64,000 nucleotides of DNA. Origin: Curtobacterium sp. MCJR17_020. Its GTDB lineage: Bacteria > Actinomycetota > Actinomycetes > Actinomycetales > Microbacteriaceae. Location of the stretch: the NCBI RefSeq assembly GCF_003234365.2, contig NZ_CP126260.1, positions 124,001 to 188,000 on the forward strand. Direction: 5' to 3'. The notes beneath the pieces were generated by a model, which was not told the origin of the DNA, did not search any database, and worked only from the letters and a program-made list of their open reading frames with translations. Below are positions 9,489-18,936 of the stretch, piece by piece. The position numbers and the translations under genes were made by a program. How positions within the stretch are numbered: the first letter of the stretch is position 1; the number at the start of each line of letters is the position of its first letter.

Positions 9489-9749
9489 ATGACGAACCCC
9501 TACGCACAGCCGCCGACGACACCGGTCCGCCCGACGAACACCCTGGCGATCATCGCGCTCGTGCTGGGGTTCGTGGTGCCCATCGGCGGGGTCGTCGTGG
9601 GGCTCATCGCGCTGCCGCAGCTGCGGCGGACGGGCGAGGCCGGACGCGGTCTCGCGATCACGGGCATCGTCGTCGGCGCGGTCATCTCCGTCTTCACGGT
9701 GCTGCCGGTGCTGCTCATGCTGCCGGAACTGATCCGGGTCTTCGGCTGA
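9489..9749 (+). CDS. DUF4190-like small membrane protein
   Basis: An 86-residue protein: a Pro/Thr-rich cytoplasmic head (about 18 residues) then two membrane helices (about 19-42 and 53-80), separated by a short loop with RRTGEAGRGLAITGI. This is the DUF4190 layout common in Actinobacteria. Function unknown. The ATG at 9489 follows an ACAGGAAC ribosome-binding-like stretch. Confidence 0.75.
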   Translation: MTNPYAQPPTTPVRPTNTLAIIALVLGFVVPIGGVVVGLIALPQLRRTGEAGRGLAITGIVVGAVISVFTVLPVLLMLPELIRVFG

Positions 9750-9828
9750 CGTCATCCCCCAGGACGGTTCCGAGCCGACGTGCGGCGCGCTCCAAGGTGA
9801 GGTCGGAGGTGCGGCATACGATCGGAGC

Positions 9829-12800
9829 ATGCCGAGCGCCCGCCTCCAGGACTGCACCGACGACGCCGTTGCGCTGGTCCGCAAGTGGCTGGCGGCGTCC
9901 GCCGGGGCGAAGCCGGACGCCGGTGCCGCCCGTCTCGCCGAGGCCCTGCGTGACGAACGTGGCCTCGACTTCACGCGCAGCTTCGTCGACAAGGTCATCC
10001 GCCCCGAAGACCCCAGGGTCGCCGCCCGCAACCTCGAGCAGGTCAGCCGCGACGTCCCGGACTTCCTCGCCTGGTACCTGCGCGGCGCGGTGACGCTCGG
10101 CGGCGGCTTCGCGACGATGGCGCCGTGGGCGGTCATCCCCACCGCACGGCGGATCCTGCGCCGGATGACCGGCCACCTGGTGATCGACGCGAGCACGGCG
10201 AAGCTCGGTCCGGCGCTCGCCAAGGTCGGTGGACCGGGCACCCGGCTCAACGTGAACCTGCTCGGCGAAGCCGTGCTCGGCAGCGCCGAGAGCGACCGCC
10301 GGCTCCAGGGGACGATGGACCTGCTCGCCCGCGACGACGTCGACTACGTGTCGATCAAGGTCAGCTCGGTCGTGCCGCAGATGTCGATGTGGGCGTTCGA
10401 CCAGACGGTCGAGCGAGTCGTCGACCGGCTCGTGCCGTTGTACCGGCTGGCGGCGGCTCCGCTTGCCTCCGGCGGTCAGGCGAAGTTCATCAACCTGGAC
10501 ATGGAGGAGTACCGCGACCTCGACGTCACCCTCGCGGTGTTCCGGACCCTGCTCGACCGTGACGAGTTCACGGGGCTGCAGGCCGGCATCGTGCTGCAGG
10601 CATACCTGCCCGACGCCGCCGGGGCGCTGGAGTCCCTGACGTCGTGGGCGCAGGAACGCCGGGCCCGGGGTGGTGCTCCGATCAAGGTGCGGCTCGTCAA
10701 GGGCGCGAACCTGGCGATGGAGCACGTCGACGCGATCGTGCATGACTGGCCGCTCGCCACCTGGGGCAGCAAACGCGAGACCGACTCCGCCTACCTGCGG
10801 ATGCTCGACGCCGCGCTGACCCCGGAGCGCACCGACGCCGTGCGCATCGGCGTCGCCGGGCACAACCTGTTCGACCTGGCGACCGCGTGGGTGCTCGCCC
10901 AGCGTCGCGGGGTGACCGACGCGGTCGACGTCGAGATGCTGCTCGGCATGGCATCGACGCACGCCGACGCCGTCCGCGCCGATGTCGGACAGATCCTGCT
11001 CTACACACCCGTCGTGCAGCCGGACGAGTTCGACTCCGCGATCGCGTACCTCGCCCGCCGCCTGCAGGAGAGCGCGAGCCCCGAGAACTTCATCGCCGCA
11101 GCGTCCGACATCGACCACGACGCCAGCGTGTTCGACCGCGAACACGGCCGGTACCTGGCGTCGGTCGCGGCACTCGACGAGCCGGTGCACGCGACGCACC
11201 GCACCCAGGACCGCCACCGGGCACTCGGCGAACCGGTGCTGCGCGACGCGTTCCGGAACGCCCCGGACACCGACCCCGCCGTCCCCGCCAACCGTGCGTG
11301 GGCGCTCGACGTCCTGCGCCGGGTGCCGCGCTCGCAGCTCGGCGCACAGACGATCCGCGGGGCCAAGGTGGCCGACCGCTCCAAGCTCGAACGGATCATG
11401 GCCCGCACCGCCCAAGCCGGCGTCAACTGGGGGCGGCAGGACCCCTCCGACCGTGCTGAGCTCCTCGACCTGATCGGGCACGAGCTCGAGACCCGCCGCG
11501 CCGACCTGATCGAGGTGATGGCGGCGGAGACCGGCAAGACGTTCTCCGAGGCCGACACCGAGGTCACCGAAGCCGTCGACGCCGCCCACTACTACGCCGA
11601 GCGCGCCCGCCGCCTCGGCGACATCGAGGGTGCCCGCTACGTCCCGCCACGCCTGACCGTCGTCGTGCCGCCGTGGAACTTCCCCATCGCGATCCCCGCC
11701 GGTGGGGTGCTGGCGGCGCTCGCCGCGGGCAGCGGAGTCGTCCTCAAGCCGGCACCCGAGGCGAAGCGCAGTGGTGCGCTGCTGGCCGACGTGCTCTGGG
11801 ACGCCGGCGTGCCGCACTCGTTGCTGCAGCTCGTCGACCTGGCCGAGGACGAACTCGGCCGTGACCTGGTCGGGCACCCCGCCGTCGACCGCATCATCCT
11901 GACCGGTTCGGCCGACACCGCGCGGTCGTTCCGCTGGTGGCGCGCCGGTCTGCCGCTCAGCGCCGAGACGAGCGGCAAGAACGCGATCGTCGTCACGCCG
12001 AGCGCCGACATCGACCTCGCGGTGCAGGACATCGTGCAGTCCGCCTTCGGCCACGCCGGCCAGAAGTGCTCGGCGGCGTCCCTGGTCGTCCTGGTCGGCA
12101 CGGTCGGCGAGAGCGAACGCTTCCGTCGGCAGCTCGTCGACGCCACGCGCACGCTCCGGGTCGCCTGGCCCGACGACCCCACCGCCCAGGTCGGCCCGGT
12201 CATCGCCGAGCCCGAGGGCAACCTGCGGCAAGGGCTCACCGAGCTCGGGCCGGGGGAGTCCTGGCTCGTGCAGCCGACGGCCCTCGACGACTCCGGGCGG
12301 CTCTGGTCACCCGGCATCCGTGACGGCGTCCGGCCGGGCAGCGACTTCCACCAGACCGAGTACTTCGGCCCGGTGCTCGGCATCATGCGCGCCGAGACGC
12401 TCGAGCAGGCGATCGCGATCCAGAACGGCACGGACTACGGCCTGACGGCGGGGATCCACTCGCTCGACGCCGACGAGGTGGCGGACTGGCTCGCCAGCGT
12501 GCGCGCCGGCAACCTCTACGTGAACCGCGGCATCACCGGTGCGGGCGTCGGCCGGCAGCCGTTCGGCGGCTGGAAACGGTCGTCGGTGGGCACCGGCACG
12601 AAGGCGGGCGGACCGATGTACGTCGCGACACTCGGCCGCTGGGAGCCGGTCCCGCGCACCGTGCACAAGAGCATCCAGCTGCACGGGCTCCCGCCGCGTG
12701 TGACCTCGGTGATCGAGGCCGCACGCAGTGGCTTGTCGTTCGAGGAGTTCGACCAGGTGCGGGCCGGTGCGCTGAGCGACGTCCGTGCACGCGAGGAGCT

Positions 12801-13401
12801 GTACGGCGGGTCGCACGACCTGTCGGGGCTCGTGGTGCAGCGGAACGTGCTGCGCCACCGACCGCAGTCCGTCATCGTGCGGCAGGCCGAGGACGCCTCG
12901 GCGGGTGACCTGGTCCGCGCGCTGGTCGCTGCCACGGCTGCACGCGCCCACGTCCTGCTCAGCACCGCCCGCCCGTTGCCCGGCCCACTCAGTCAGCTGC
13001 TGGCCTCGAGTCGGTCGCCGCTGGACGTCGTCGACCACCTGGTCGAGTCGGACCAGGACTTCCACGCCCGCGCGTCGTCCGGCGCCGTGTTCCAGGCGAA
13101 CTGGACGAGCGGCGAAGACGACGAACCCGTCGACGCACTCGGGGACATGCTCGCGCAGGGGCAGGACCGACCCGTGCACACGGCGTTCGGCGGCCCCGGC
13201 GCACGGATCCGGCTCATCGGCGGCGACGCCCTGGCACTCGAGGAAGCCCTCGGGGCGAGCATCGACGTCGCGATCCACGACGCACCCGTCGTCGAGGCCG
13301 GGTTGATCGAGATGCTCCCGTTCATCCGTGAACAGTCGGTCTCCATCACCGCGCACCGGTTCGGGGACGTCGACGCGGACTTCGCTGACCTGCGCGTCTG
13401 A
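9829..13401 (+). CDS. putA: Bifunctional proline dehydrogenase / P5C dehydrogenase
   Basis: A fused enzyme oxidising proline to pyrroline-5-carboxylate (FAD-dependent N-terminal barrel, about residues 60-440) and then glutamate semialdehyde to glutamate (NAD-dependent aldehyde dehydrogenase, about 490-970). Visible are the P5CDH catalytic Cys747 in HAGQKCSA and Glu713 in SAETSGKN. At 1190 residues it lacks the N-terminal ribbon-helix-helix domain of enterobacterial PutA, so it should not repress its own gene. The last 200 residues are the degenerate aldehyde-dehydrogenase-like tail seen in long PutAs. It also provides the step after RocD, encoded 5.5 kb downstream. Confidence 0.95.
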   Translation: MPSARLQDCTDDAVALVRKWLAASAGAKPDAGAARLAEALRDERGLDFTRSFVDKVIRPEDPRVAARNLEQVSRDVPDFLAWYLRGAVTLGGGFATMAPWAVIPTARRILRRMTGHLVIDASTAKLGPALAKVGGPGTRLNVNLLGEAVLGSAESDRRLQGTMDLLARDDVDYVSIKVSSVVPQMSMWAFDQTVERVVDRLVPLYRLAAAPLASGGQAKFINLDMEEYRDLDVTLAVFRTLLDRDEFTGLQAGIVLQAYLPDAAGALESLTSWAQERRARGGAPIKVRLVKGANLAMEHVDAIVHDWPLATWGSKRETDSAYLRMLDAALTPERTDAVRIGVAGHNLFDLATAWVLAQRRGVTDAVDVEMLLGMASTHADAVRADVGQILLYTPVVQPDEFDSAIAYLARRLQESASPENFIAAASDIDHDASVFDREHGRYLASVAALDEPVHATHRTQDRHRALGEPVLRDAFRNAPDTDPAVPANRAWALDVLRRVPRSQLGAQTIRGAKVADRSKLERIMARTAQAGVNWGRQDPSDRAELLDLIGHELETRRADLIEVMAAETGKTFSEADTEVTEAVDAAHYYAERARRLGDIEGARYVPPRLTVVVPPWNFPIAIPAGGVLAALAAGSGVVLKPAPEAKRSGALLADVLWDAGVPHSLLQLVDLAEDELGRDLVGHPAVDRIILTGSADTARSFRWWRAGLPLSAETSGKNAIVVTPSADIDLAVQDIVQSAFGHAGQKCSAASLVVLVGTVGESERFRRQLVDATRTLRVAWPDDPTAQVGPVIAEPEGNLRQGLTELGPGESWLVQPTALDDSGRLWSPGIRDGVRPGSDFHQTEYFGPVLGIMRAETLEQAIAIQNGTDYGLTAGIHSLDADEVADWLASVRAGNLYVNRGITGAGVGRQPFGGWKRSSVGTGTKAGGPMYVATLGRWEPVPRTVHKSIQLHGLPPRVTSVIEAARSGLSFEEFDQVRAGALSDVRAREELYGGSHDLSGLVVQRNVLRHRPQSVIVRQAEDASAGDLVRALVAATAARAHVLLSTARPLPGPLSQLLASSRSPLDVVDHLVESDQDFHARASSGAVFQANWTSGEDDEPVDALGDMLAQGQDRPVHTAFGGPGARIRLIGGDALALEEALGASIDVAIHDAPVVEAGLIEMLPFIREQSVSITAHRFGDVDADFADLRV

Positions 13402-13415
13402 CGGGCTGCCGCTCG

Positions 13416-13467
13416 GTGAGCAGGAATGGTCGGGTGCGCTGCGGCGGACCCGACCATTCCTGCTCAC
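13416..13467. repeat. 20-bp-arm palindromic element, copy 1
   Basis: Arms at 13416-13435 and 13448-13467 are perfectly complementary over 20 bp (GTGAGCAGGAATGGTCGGGT and its complement), with a 12-base loop. A second copy at 20196-20246 differs by one compensated base pair. It starts 15 bp after the putA stop, between convergent genes, so it may act as a two-way terminator or a REP-like element. It has no long T-run. Confidence 0.85.
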
Positions 13468-13494
13468 GAAGTGTGCGGCGTGGCGCCGACCGGG

Positions 13495-13692
13495 TCAGTC
13501 CTCGGTGTCGCCGGCCTCTTCGTCCTCGACGCCGGTCTCGTCCATCCGGTCACGCAGGTGGTCGGCCATCGCTCCGGCGCCCTCGCCGTGGTGGTCGTTG
13601 TCGACCTGTTCGATCAGGCCGTGCAGCTTCTCGTGGTTCGTGGCCTCGTTGGCGCCATCCATGACGGGCTCGGTCTGCTCGTTGTCGCTCAT
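13495..13692 (-). CDS. Small acidic hydrophilic protein, unknown function
   Basis: A 65-residue protein, strongly acidic at the C-terminus (DETGVEDEEAGDTED), with a His/Asp-rich centre (DNDHHGEG). No membrane or signal segment. The ATG at 13692 is taken because the upstream open frame is Arg-rich and overlaps the neighbouring reductase. It lies 10 bp downstream of the DHFR-like gene on the same strand and may be co-transcribed. Confidence 0.6.
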   Translation of the reverse strand: MSDNEQTEPVMDGANEATNHEKLHGLIEQVDNDHHGEGAGAMADHLRDRMDETGVEDEEAGDTED

Positions 13693-13702
13693 GGCTCGGA
13701 CG

Positions 13703-14245
13703 CTACGCCGCGGTGGCTGCGGACCGGTAGTGCAGCTCGACCGCACCGCCGGTGAACGGCGTCGTCCCGACCAGCTTGAACACCGGGGTCGGCGCCGCGA
13801 CCGGCAGCAGCGGTGCACCGGCGCCGAGCGCCACGGGCATCACGGTGACCCGGAGTTCGTCGAGCAGCCCGGCCTGCTGGTACTGCGCCGCGAGCAGTCC
13901 GCCGCCGACGACCCAGACGTCGCGCTCGCCGGCTGCCCGTTCGAGGTCGGCCTGGTGGTCCGCGACCTCGCCCGACACGAAGTGCACGTCGGCGCCGTCC
14001 GGCACCGGTAGGTCACGCGTGGTGAACACCCACGTCGCCAGGTCCGGGTACGCCCACGTGTCGTCGTGCTCGAGCAGCCACTCGTACGTGGTCGAGCCCA
14101 TGACGATCGCGCCGATGCCCGCGAAGAACCGGTCGTGGTGCTCCTGGAACGGCTCGAAACCGAACTGCAGCAGCCAGTCGAGGTCGTCGTCCGGTGCAGC
14201 GACGAAGCCGTCCAGCGAGGACGCGACGGAGTAGGTGGTACCCAT
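13703..14245 (-). CDS. Dihydrofolate-reductase-like (RibD C-terminal domain) protein
   Basis: A 180-residue protein of the RibD_C/DHFR-like superfamily. The N-terminus VASSLDGFVAAPDDDLDWL is the usual signature; VMGSTTYEWLL and the glycine loop VVGGGLLAAQYQQAGLLDEL form the NADPH-binding half. Stand-alone members are reductases of unknown substrate and should not be read as the essential DHFR. ATG 14245 is preferred over 14266 because the family starts directly with the first strand. Confidence 0.85.
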   Translation of the reverse strand: MGTTYSVASSLDGFVAAPDDDLDWLLQFGFEPFQEHHDRFFAGIGAIVMGSTTYEWLLEHDDTWAYPDLATWVFTTRDLPVPDGADVHFVSGEVADHQADLERAAGERDVWVVGGGLLAAQYQQAGLLDELRVTVMPVALGAGAPLLPVAAPTPVFKLVGTTPFTGGAVELHYRSAATAA

Positions 14246-14294
14246 GCCCCGGACGCTACCGAGCACCCCCGACAGGCGTCAGCGCCGCCCGCCG

Positions 14295-14636
14295 TCAGCG
14301 CCGGCTGCCCCGACCGACGACGGCGACCTCGGCGACGGTGAGCACTGTGGCGATCCACACCTGCTGCAGGGCGAACCCGCGGCGTCGTGGGTCGAGGGCG
14401 AGCGGCACCATCGTCACGCCGTGCACCGCGTCGACGGCGGCGCTCAGCGTGTGTGCGTTCCCGGTGCCCGCGCGTGCGACGAGGGCGGCCTGCACGAGCT
14501 GCCGGACGCCGAGCACGCCGTGCAGCACGCCCTGGTCGCGACCACGAGCCGCTCGGCCCAGGTGCCACAGGCCGAGTCCGGCCCGGCACAGCTCGACGAT
14601 GGCTGGACCCCGAGCTGACGATCCGCGGCGGCTCAT
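14295..14636 (-). CDS. Small hydrophobic protein coupled to the SDR gene
   Basis: A 113-residue protein whose ATG (14634-14636) overlaps the stop of the upstream SDR gene by ATGA, which strongly supports it as a real, translationally coupled gene. It has moderately hydrophobic stretches (AIVELCRAGLGLWHLG, VHGVTMVPLALD, WIATVLTVAEVAVV), probably three membrane-associated helices. The pattern is like small DUF4267-type membrane proteins, but I cannot assign a family. Confidence 0.65.
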   Translation of the reverse strand: MSRRGSSARGPAIVELCRAGLGLWHLGRAARGRDQGVLHGVLGVRQLVQAALVARAGTGNAHTLSAAVDAVHGVTMVPLALDPRRRGFALQQVWIATVLTVAEVAVVGRGSRR

Positions 14637-15628
14637 CGTCGTCGTCCGGCAACGAGTGCGACGGCCCCGGCTGCGCCGAGCGCCGCCCCGATGATCCCGT
14701 TGCCGATCCGTCGGTGTTCCACCCACCAGGTCTGCGGCGACCAGGCGTGCGCGGACTCGTCGAACACACCGTGCGCGCCGTGGTCGCCCGGCACCGGCTC
14801 GTACAGGTTGTCGTGCAGCTCCTGCCCGTCCTTGTCGGGCGCCTGCTGCCCGGAGACGAGCGTCTTGGCGGCGTACCAGTCGGCGATACGCCCGCTGATC
14901 CGGTTGCCGAGGATCGTGTAGACGGTCGACTCGCCGACCCAGGTGCGACGGCGCGGCCGCTCGGCCACGGCAGCGATCGCGCGGGCACCGACCTCGGGCT
15001 GGAAGATCGGTGCGACGGGCTGCGGGTGGTGCGGCAGCTTCGACTTCACCCACCCGAACTGGATCGTGTTGAGGGCGGGCATGTCGACCCGCGACACCTT
15101 CACCTTGCTGCCCTGTTCGAGCAGCTCGGAGACGACGGACTCGGTGAACCCGACGATCGCGTGCTTCGCGCCGCAGTACGCGGCCTGCAGCGGGATGCCC
15201 CGGAAGCCGAGTGCCGAACCGACCTGGACGACGTGCCCCTGGCCGCGGGGCACCATCCGCGAGAGCGCGGCACGGGTCCCGTTGACGAAGCCGAGGTAGG
15301 TCACGTGCAGCGCCCGCTCGAAGTCCTCGGGCGCGGTGTCCAGGAACTTGCCGAACACCCCGACCATCACGCCGTTCACCCACAGGTCGATCGGCCCGAG
15401 TTCCTGCTCGACGCGGTCGGCCGCGGCCTCGACGGCCTCGCGGTCGGACACGTCGGCGACCAGGGCCAGCCCGCGACGCCCAGCGGCCTCGACCTCGGCG
15501 ACCGCGGCGTCGACGCCGTCCCGTCCACGGGCGAGGACGGCGACGTCCCACCCCCGCGCGGCGAGCTCCCGGACGGTCGCACGCCCCAGTCCTGCGGATC
15601 CACCGGTCACCACTGCCACTCGAGTCAT
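14633..15628 (-). CDS. Short-chain dehydrogenase/reductase
   Basis: A classical SDR of 331 residues: cofactor motif TGGSAGLGRA (residues 9-18), NGVM in place of the usual NNAG, and the catalytic stretch ending AAYCGAKHA (Y-x3-K). Beyond the ~250-residue core there is an extension ending in a hydrophobic segment (IIGAALGAAGAVALVAG) and RRR, which may anchor it to the membrane. This type is often annotated as an SDR of unknown substrate. It is the first gene of a two-gene operon. Confidence 0.9.
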   Translation of the reverse strand: MTRVAVVTGGSAGLGRATVRELAARGWDVAVLARGRDGVDAAVAEVEAAGRRGLALVADVSDREAVEAAADRVEQELGPIDLWVNGVMVGVFGKFLDTAPEDFERALHVTYLGFVNGTRAALSRMVPRGQGHVVQVGSALGFRGIPLQAAYCGAKHAIVGFTESVVSELLEQGSKVKVSRVDMPALNTIQFGWVKSKLPHHPQPVAPIFQPEVGARAIAAVAERPRRRTWVGESTVYTILGNRISGRIADWYAAKTLVSGQQAPDKDGQELHDNLYEPVPGDHGAHGVFDESAHAWSPQTWWVEHRRIGNGIIGAALGAAGAVALVAGRRR

Positions 15629-15719
15629 GGCTCACTTGTACCTGCGGCCGACCATGCACCACTCAGCCGGTGTCCCCCGACGGCCCGTGCCTGCGGACGG
15701 TGGCGAGCATGATGGTCGC

Positions 15720-16457
15720 GTGGACACGCGAGATGACCCGGTGGAACCCGAGCCGGAGGCGAAGCCGCAGCCGCGCTGGATCCGCCGGGCGCCGATCCTC
15801 CCCGAGCAGTGGTGGGGTCCTCCGACGGCCCAGGCAGTCGGGGCGCTGGCGGTCGTGGCGATCGGCATCTGGCTGCAGCGTCCCGCCCTGCCCGTCGCGA
15901 TCCTCGTCGGTGTCGTCGGGCTGGTCGGCGCGGTCGTGCTCGCGGTCGCCGGACGACGGGCGTACTGGTACCCGAGTTGCGCGACGGTTTGGCGCTTGCA
16001 CCGCACGCGTGTCGTCGTCTGGAGCGCCGCCGGAGTCGCGTTGGCGGTGTTCGCCCTCGCGGTGGGCGCGCAGACGCTCCTGATCGGCTCCCTGGCTGCT
16101 GCGACGGGCCTGTACACGGTGCGGCGGGACGAGCCGACGCGGTTCGAGCTGTGGGGGCGTTCGGCGGCGTCGGCTGCCGTCGCGGCCGTGTCGGCTGTGT
16201 ACGCGGTCGTGGCGTTGACGGTCCCGAGCGTCGACGAAGCACACTCATCGCGGTGGATCGGGTGGAGCATCGTCATCGTTCCGGTCGCCGTCGCCACTGC
16301 GGTCCTGCAGTGGCGAGCCGCCTCGGGGACGGCCGACCCCGACCAGAACGGATCGGCGGCGGACGCCGGCGAACCGGAACCGGAACCGGAACCAGAACAG
16401 CGACCGGAGCCGCCGGCCGACGACCCGCTCAGCGCCCCCGACCGAACCGCGTCGTGA
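15720..16457 (+). CDS. Multi-pass membrane protein, unknown function
   Basis: A protein of about 245 residues from the GTG at 15720. A Pro/Glu-rich cytoplasmic head leads to WIRRAPILPEQWWG, then roughly five membrane helices and an acidic tail with alternating Glu-Pro. The C-terminus overlaps the convergent DUF2071 gene by 29 bp, so both ends are constrained. No family recognised. Confidence 0.6.
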   Translation: MDTRDDPVEPEPEAKPQPRWIRRAPILPEQWWGPPTAQAVGALAVVAIGIWLQRPALPVAILVGVVGLVGAVVLAVAGRRAYWYPSCATVWRLHRTRVVVWSAAGVALAVFALAVGAQTLLIGSLAAATGLYTVRRDEPTRFELWGRSAASAAVAAVSAVYAVVALTVPSVDEAHSSRWIGWSIVIVPVAVATAVLQWRAASGTADPDQNGSAADAGEPEPEPEPEQRPEPPADDPLSAPDRTAS

Positions 16458-17202
16458 CCCCCGCCGAGTAGAGCACCGAGTCCGGCTCGAGCTCCGTCAA
16501 CCCGAACGGCAGCCCGGCGGCGCCGACCAGGTCGTCCCGCAACGACACCACCGAGGCCCGGTGCAACGGCCACGCGTCGTGCTCGTCCGGCCAGAACCGG
16601 GTCCGACCGGCCCGGTGCACGTGCATGCCCCACCGCGCGGTCAGGAACGTCTCGAGCGGCCCCGGCTCGTCGAGTACCTCGCCCACGCGGACGTCGAGCA
16701 TCGACCGCAGGTGCGTCCCGTGCCGCCGCATCGCGTACCCGACGCGGCCGTCGCCGCTCCGCGACTCGGCGTCCGCCCACCAGTACGGCAGCCCGGTGGC
16801 CGCGCGTGCGCCGAGCGTCGGCAGCAGTTTGCCGGCGTCGAGCGACAGGAACACGACTCCGTGCTGGCCCTGCTCGTCGACCGTGTAGACGCGGACGTTC
16901 ACCTCGACGAAGTCGCCGATGGAGCCGGTCCGCCCGAGCGCCCCGAGGGGCGGGAACCGGGTGTCCTCGAACCGGAACGCGATGAGGCCCACCCAGGTGG
17001 TCACCCCGTCGTCGGTCCCGTCGAGTGCCATCGTGTCGGGTCGCGTGCCGGCCGGCAGCAGCGGGGCCACTGCAGACACGTCGACGCGCCAGTGCACGAA
17101 GACGACGTCGAGCCAGTCCTGCGAGATCCAAGGGCGGCCCGGCAGGCCGGGGGCGGTTGCCGGGAGGCCCGGGGTGCTCTGGGTGGGTCGGGTGTCGGTC
17201 AC
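16429..17202 (-). CDS. DUF2071 (YqjF-like) protein
   Basis: A 257-residue protein with the DUF2071 pattern: WISQDWLDVVFVHWRVD near the start, VGLIAFRFEDTRFP in the middle, FVEVNVRVYTVDEQG, and GVVFLSLDAGKLLP. Members are about 230-250 residues and of unknown biochemical function; the fold is acetoacetate-decarboxylase-like. The Pro/Gly-rich first 20 residues may be a spurious extension. The 3' end overlaps the convergent membrane-protein gene. Confidence 0.8.
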   Translation of the reverse strand: MTDTRPTQSTPGLPATAPGLPGRPWISQDWLDVVFVHWRVDVSAVAPLLPAGTRPDTMALDGTDDGVTTWVGLIAFRFEDTRFPPLGALGRTGSIGDFVEVNVRVYTVDEQGQHGVVFLSLDAGKLLPTLGARAATGLPYWWADAESRSGDGRVGYAMRRHGTHLRSMLDVRVGEVLDEPGPLETFLTARWGMHVHRAGRTRFWPDEHDAWPLHRASVVSLRDDLVGAAGLPFGLTELEPDSVLYSAGVTTRFGRGR

Positions 17203-17349
17203 GAGCTGGTCGCCTCCGGTTCGATGGGTCCGGTCATGCTGGGTCGCGTCAGCGACGGGGTCGGCGGCGACCGGACGGGTCGCTGCTCGCGGTCTGGCGG
17301 AGTCCGCACGGGCCTCCCGGCCTGCGCGTTACGTGTCACCTGCCGGACG

Positions 17350-17787
17350 TTACGCGGTGTCGCGACTGACCAGCTTGGAGAGCACGATCGCCGACCGCGT
17401 GTGGTCCACCTGCGGTGCGAGGCGGACCTTGTCGAGCGCTTCCTCCAGCGCGGACAGGTCCTTCGAGCGCATGTGCACGACGGCGTCGGCGCTCCCGGTG
17501 ACCGTGCCGGCGTCGATGACCTCCGGCACGGTGTCGAGCAGCGCTCGGAGCTCGTCGGGGGAGACGGTGCCGCGGCAGTACAGCTCGACCCAGGCCTCGG
17601 TGCCGCGGTCCTCGACGGCGGGGTCGACCTTGATCGTGAAGCCCTGGATGACACCATCGCCGACGAGTCGGTCGACGCGGCGCTTGACGGCCGATGCCGA
17701 GAGTCCGACCACCGACCCGATGTCGCCGTAGCCGGCGCGGGCGTTGTCCCGGAGTTGATCCAGGATGCGGTGGTCGAGCGAATCCAT
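17350..17787 (-). CDS. Lrp/AsnC-family transcriptional regulator
   Basis: A regulator of about 145 residues: N-terminal HTH with IGSVVGLSASAVKRRVDRL (about residues 22-40) and a C-terminal RAM ligand domain from about residue 60. Such proteins sense amino acids. It is divergent from the dimethylargininase-like gene and rocD, and two palindromes lie in the shared region, so arginine/ornithine control is likely. ATG 17787 (MDSLDHRIL) is the family-typical start; ATG 17796 adds three residues. Confidence 0.92.
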   Translation of the reverse strand: MDSLDHRILDQLRDNARAGYGDIGSVVGLSASAVKRRVDRLVGDGVIQGFTIKVDPAVEDRGTEAWVELYCRGTVSPDELRALLDTVPEVIDAGTVTGSADAVVHMRSKDLSALEEALDKVRLAPQVDHTRSAIVLSKLVSRDTA

Positions 17788-17829
17788 TGCACCCATCGTA
17801 CGCGGACTTCTTGCGAGGTCGGCGGTTCG

Positions 17830-17861
17830 GACGCACGAAACGTGCGTCACCCGAACGGGTG
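17830..17861. promoter_or_regulatory. Tandem palindromes between lrp-type gene and ddaH-like gene
   Basis: Two abutting inverted repeats: GACGCACG-AAA-CGTGCGTC at 17830-17848, and CACCCG-AA-CGGGTG at 17848-17861. Both are perfect in their arms. They lie about 45-75 bp upstream of the Lrp-type regulator and about 170 bp upstream of the ddaH-like gene, the expected place for the regulator's own sites. Confidence 0.5.
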
Positions 17862-18033
17862 CCACGGCGCTTCGCTCCCGGTACTGCACTTGCCGGACGG
17901 TCTGTGTCAGGATCGACGTGGCGTCGACCTGGTCCGCTACGGCGAGTGAGCCTGCATCTCGCCGGAGCACCTCTCCTTCGTTCCGTTTCGGTTCCTGGCA
18001 GGCTCGGGCCCCGGTCCCTTCTCAGGAGGACTG

Positions 18034-18936
18034 ATGTCGAACACCGCACCCTCGACCACCCACGCACCGGCCCGCACCGCCACCAAGCGGACGATCCTGA
18101 TGTGCAAGCCGGACTTCTACACGGTGAGCTACCGGATCAACCCGTGGATGCACCCGGAGGAGCCGACCGACACGTCGAAGGCCGTCGCCCAGTGGCAGAC
18201 GCTCGTCGACGTGTACGAGCAGCTCGGCTTCGACATCTCGTACATCGACCCCATCGACGGCCTGCCCGACATGGTCTACGCGGCCAACGGCGGGTTCGTC
18301 CTCGACGGCATCGCCTACGGCGCGAAGTTCCAGTACCCCGAGCGCCAGCCCGAGGGCCCGGCGTACATGGACTGGTTCCGTCAGGCCGGCCTGACCGTCG
18401 CCGAGCCCGAGCAGACCAACGAGGGCGAGGGTGACTTCCTGCTCATCGGCAACACGATCTTCGCCGGCACCGGCTTCCGGTCGGACAGCACCTCGCACGA
18501 CGAGCTCGCGACGATCTACGGCCGTGAGGTCGTCACCCTGAAGCTCATCAACCCGAGCTTCTACCACCTCGACACCGCCATCGCCGTGCTCGACCCCGAG
18601 CCCGCCGCTGACGGCACCAGCAACATCGCCTACCTCGAGAGCGCCTTCGACGAGCCGTCGCTGGCGATCCTGCGCGAGCGCTTCCCCGACGCGATCATCG
18701 CGACGGAGGAGGACGCCGCGATCCTCGGCCTGAACTCCTACTCCGACGGGTACAACGTCGTGATCGCCGCGCGCGCTGTTCGGTTCGCCGAGCAGCTGAA
18801 GGAGAAGGGCTACAACCCGATCGGTGTCGACCTGTCCGAGCTGCTGCTCGGCGGTGGCGGCGTGAAGTGCTGCACGCTCGACCTGCACCCGGTCGGCACC
18901 GGCAACTCGGTCGCCCGCTCGCTCGGGGTGAGCTGA
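18034..18936 (+). CDS. Dimethylargininase-like amidinohydrolase
   Basis: A 300-residue member of the amidinotransferase/arginine deiminase superfamily closest to DDAH: DMVYAANGGFVLDG (substrate-binding acidic residue), EGEGDFLL, the catalytic His178 in FYHLDTA, and the nucleophile region GGGGVKCCTLDLHP (Cys279/Cys280). DDAH makes citrulline from methylarginines. In this context (TGATG overlap with rocD, divergent Lrp regulator) it may instead act on arginine itself or yield ornithine. An AGGAGGA ribosome-binding site precedes the ATG. Confidence 0.85.
   Translation: MSNTAPSTTHAPARTATKRTILMCKPDFYTVSYRINPWMHPEEPTDTSKAVAQWQTLVDVYEQLGFDISYIDPIDGLPDMVYAANGGFVLDGIAYGAKFQYPERQPEGPAYMDWFRQAGLTVAEPEQTNEGEGDFLLIGNTIFAGTGFRSDSTSHDELATIYGREVVTLKLINPSFYHLDTAIAVLDPEPAADGTSNIAYLESAFDEPSLAILRERFPDAIIATEEDAAILGLNSYSDGYNVVIAARAVRFAEQLKEKGYNPIGVDLSELLLGGGGVKCCTLDLHPVGTGNSVARSLGVS

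Noticed and set aside
10146..12231. Very long minus-strand open frames opposite putA, clpC, sigma and fol genes
   Set aside because: High third-position G+C keeps the antisense frames open; their compositions (Arg, Gly, His, Val-rich) are those of shadows.
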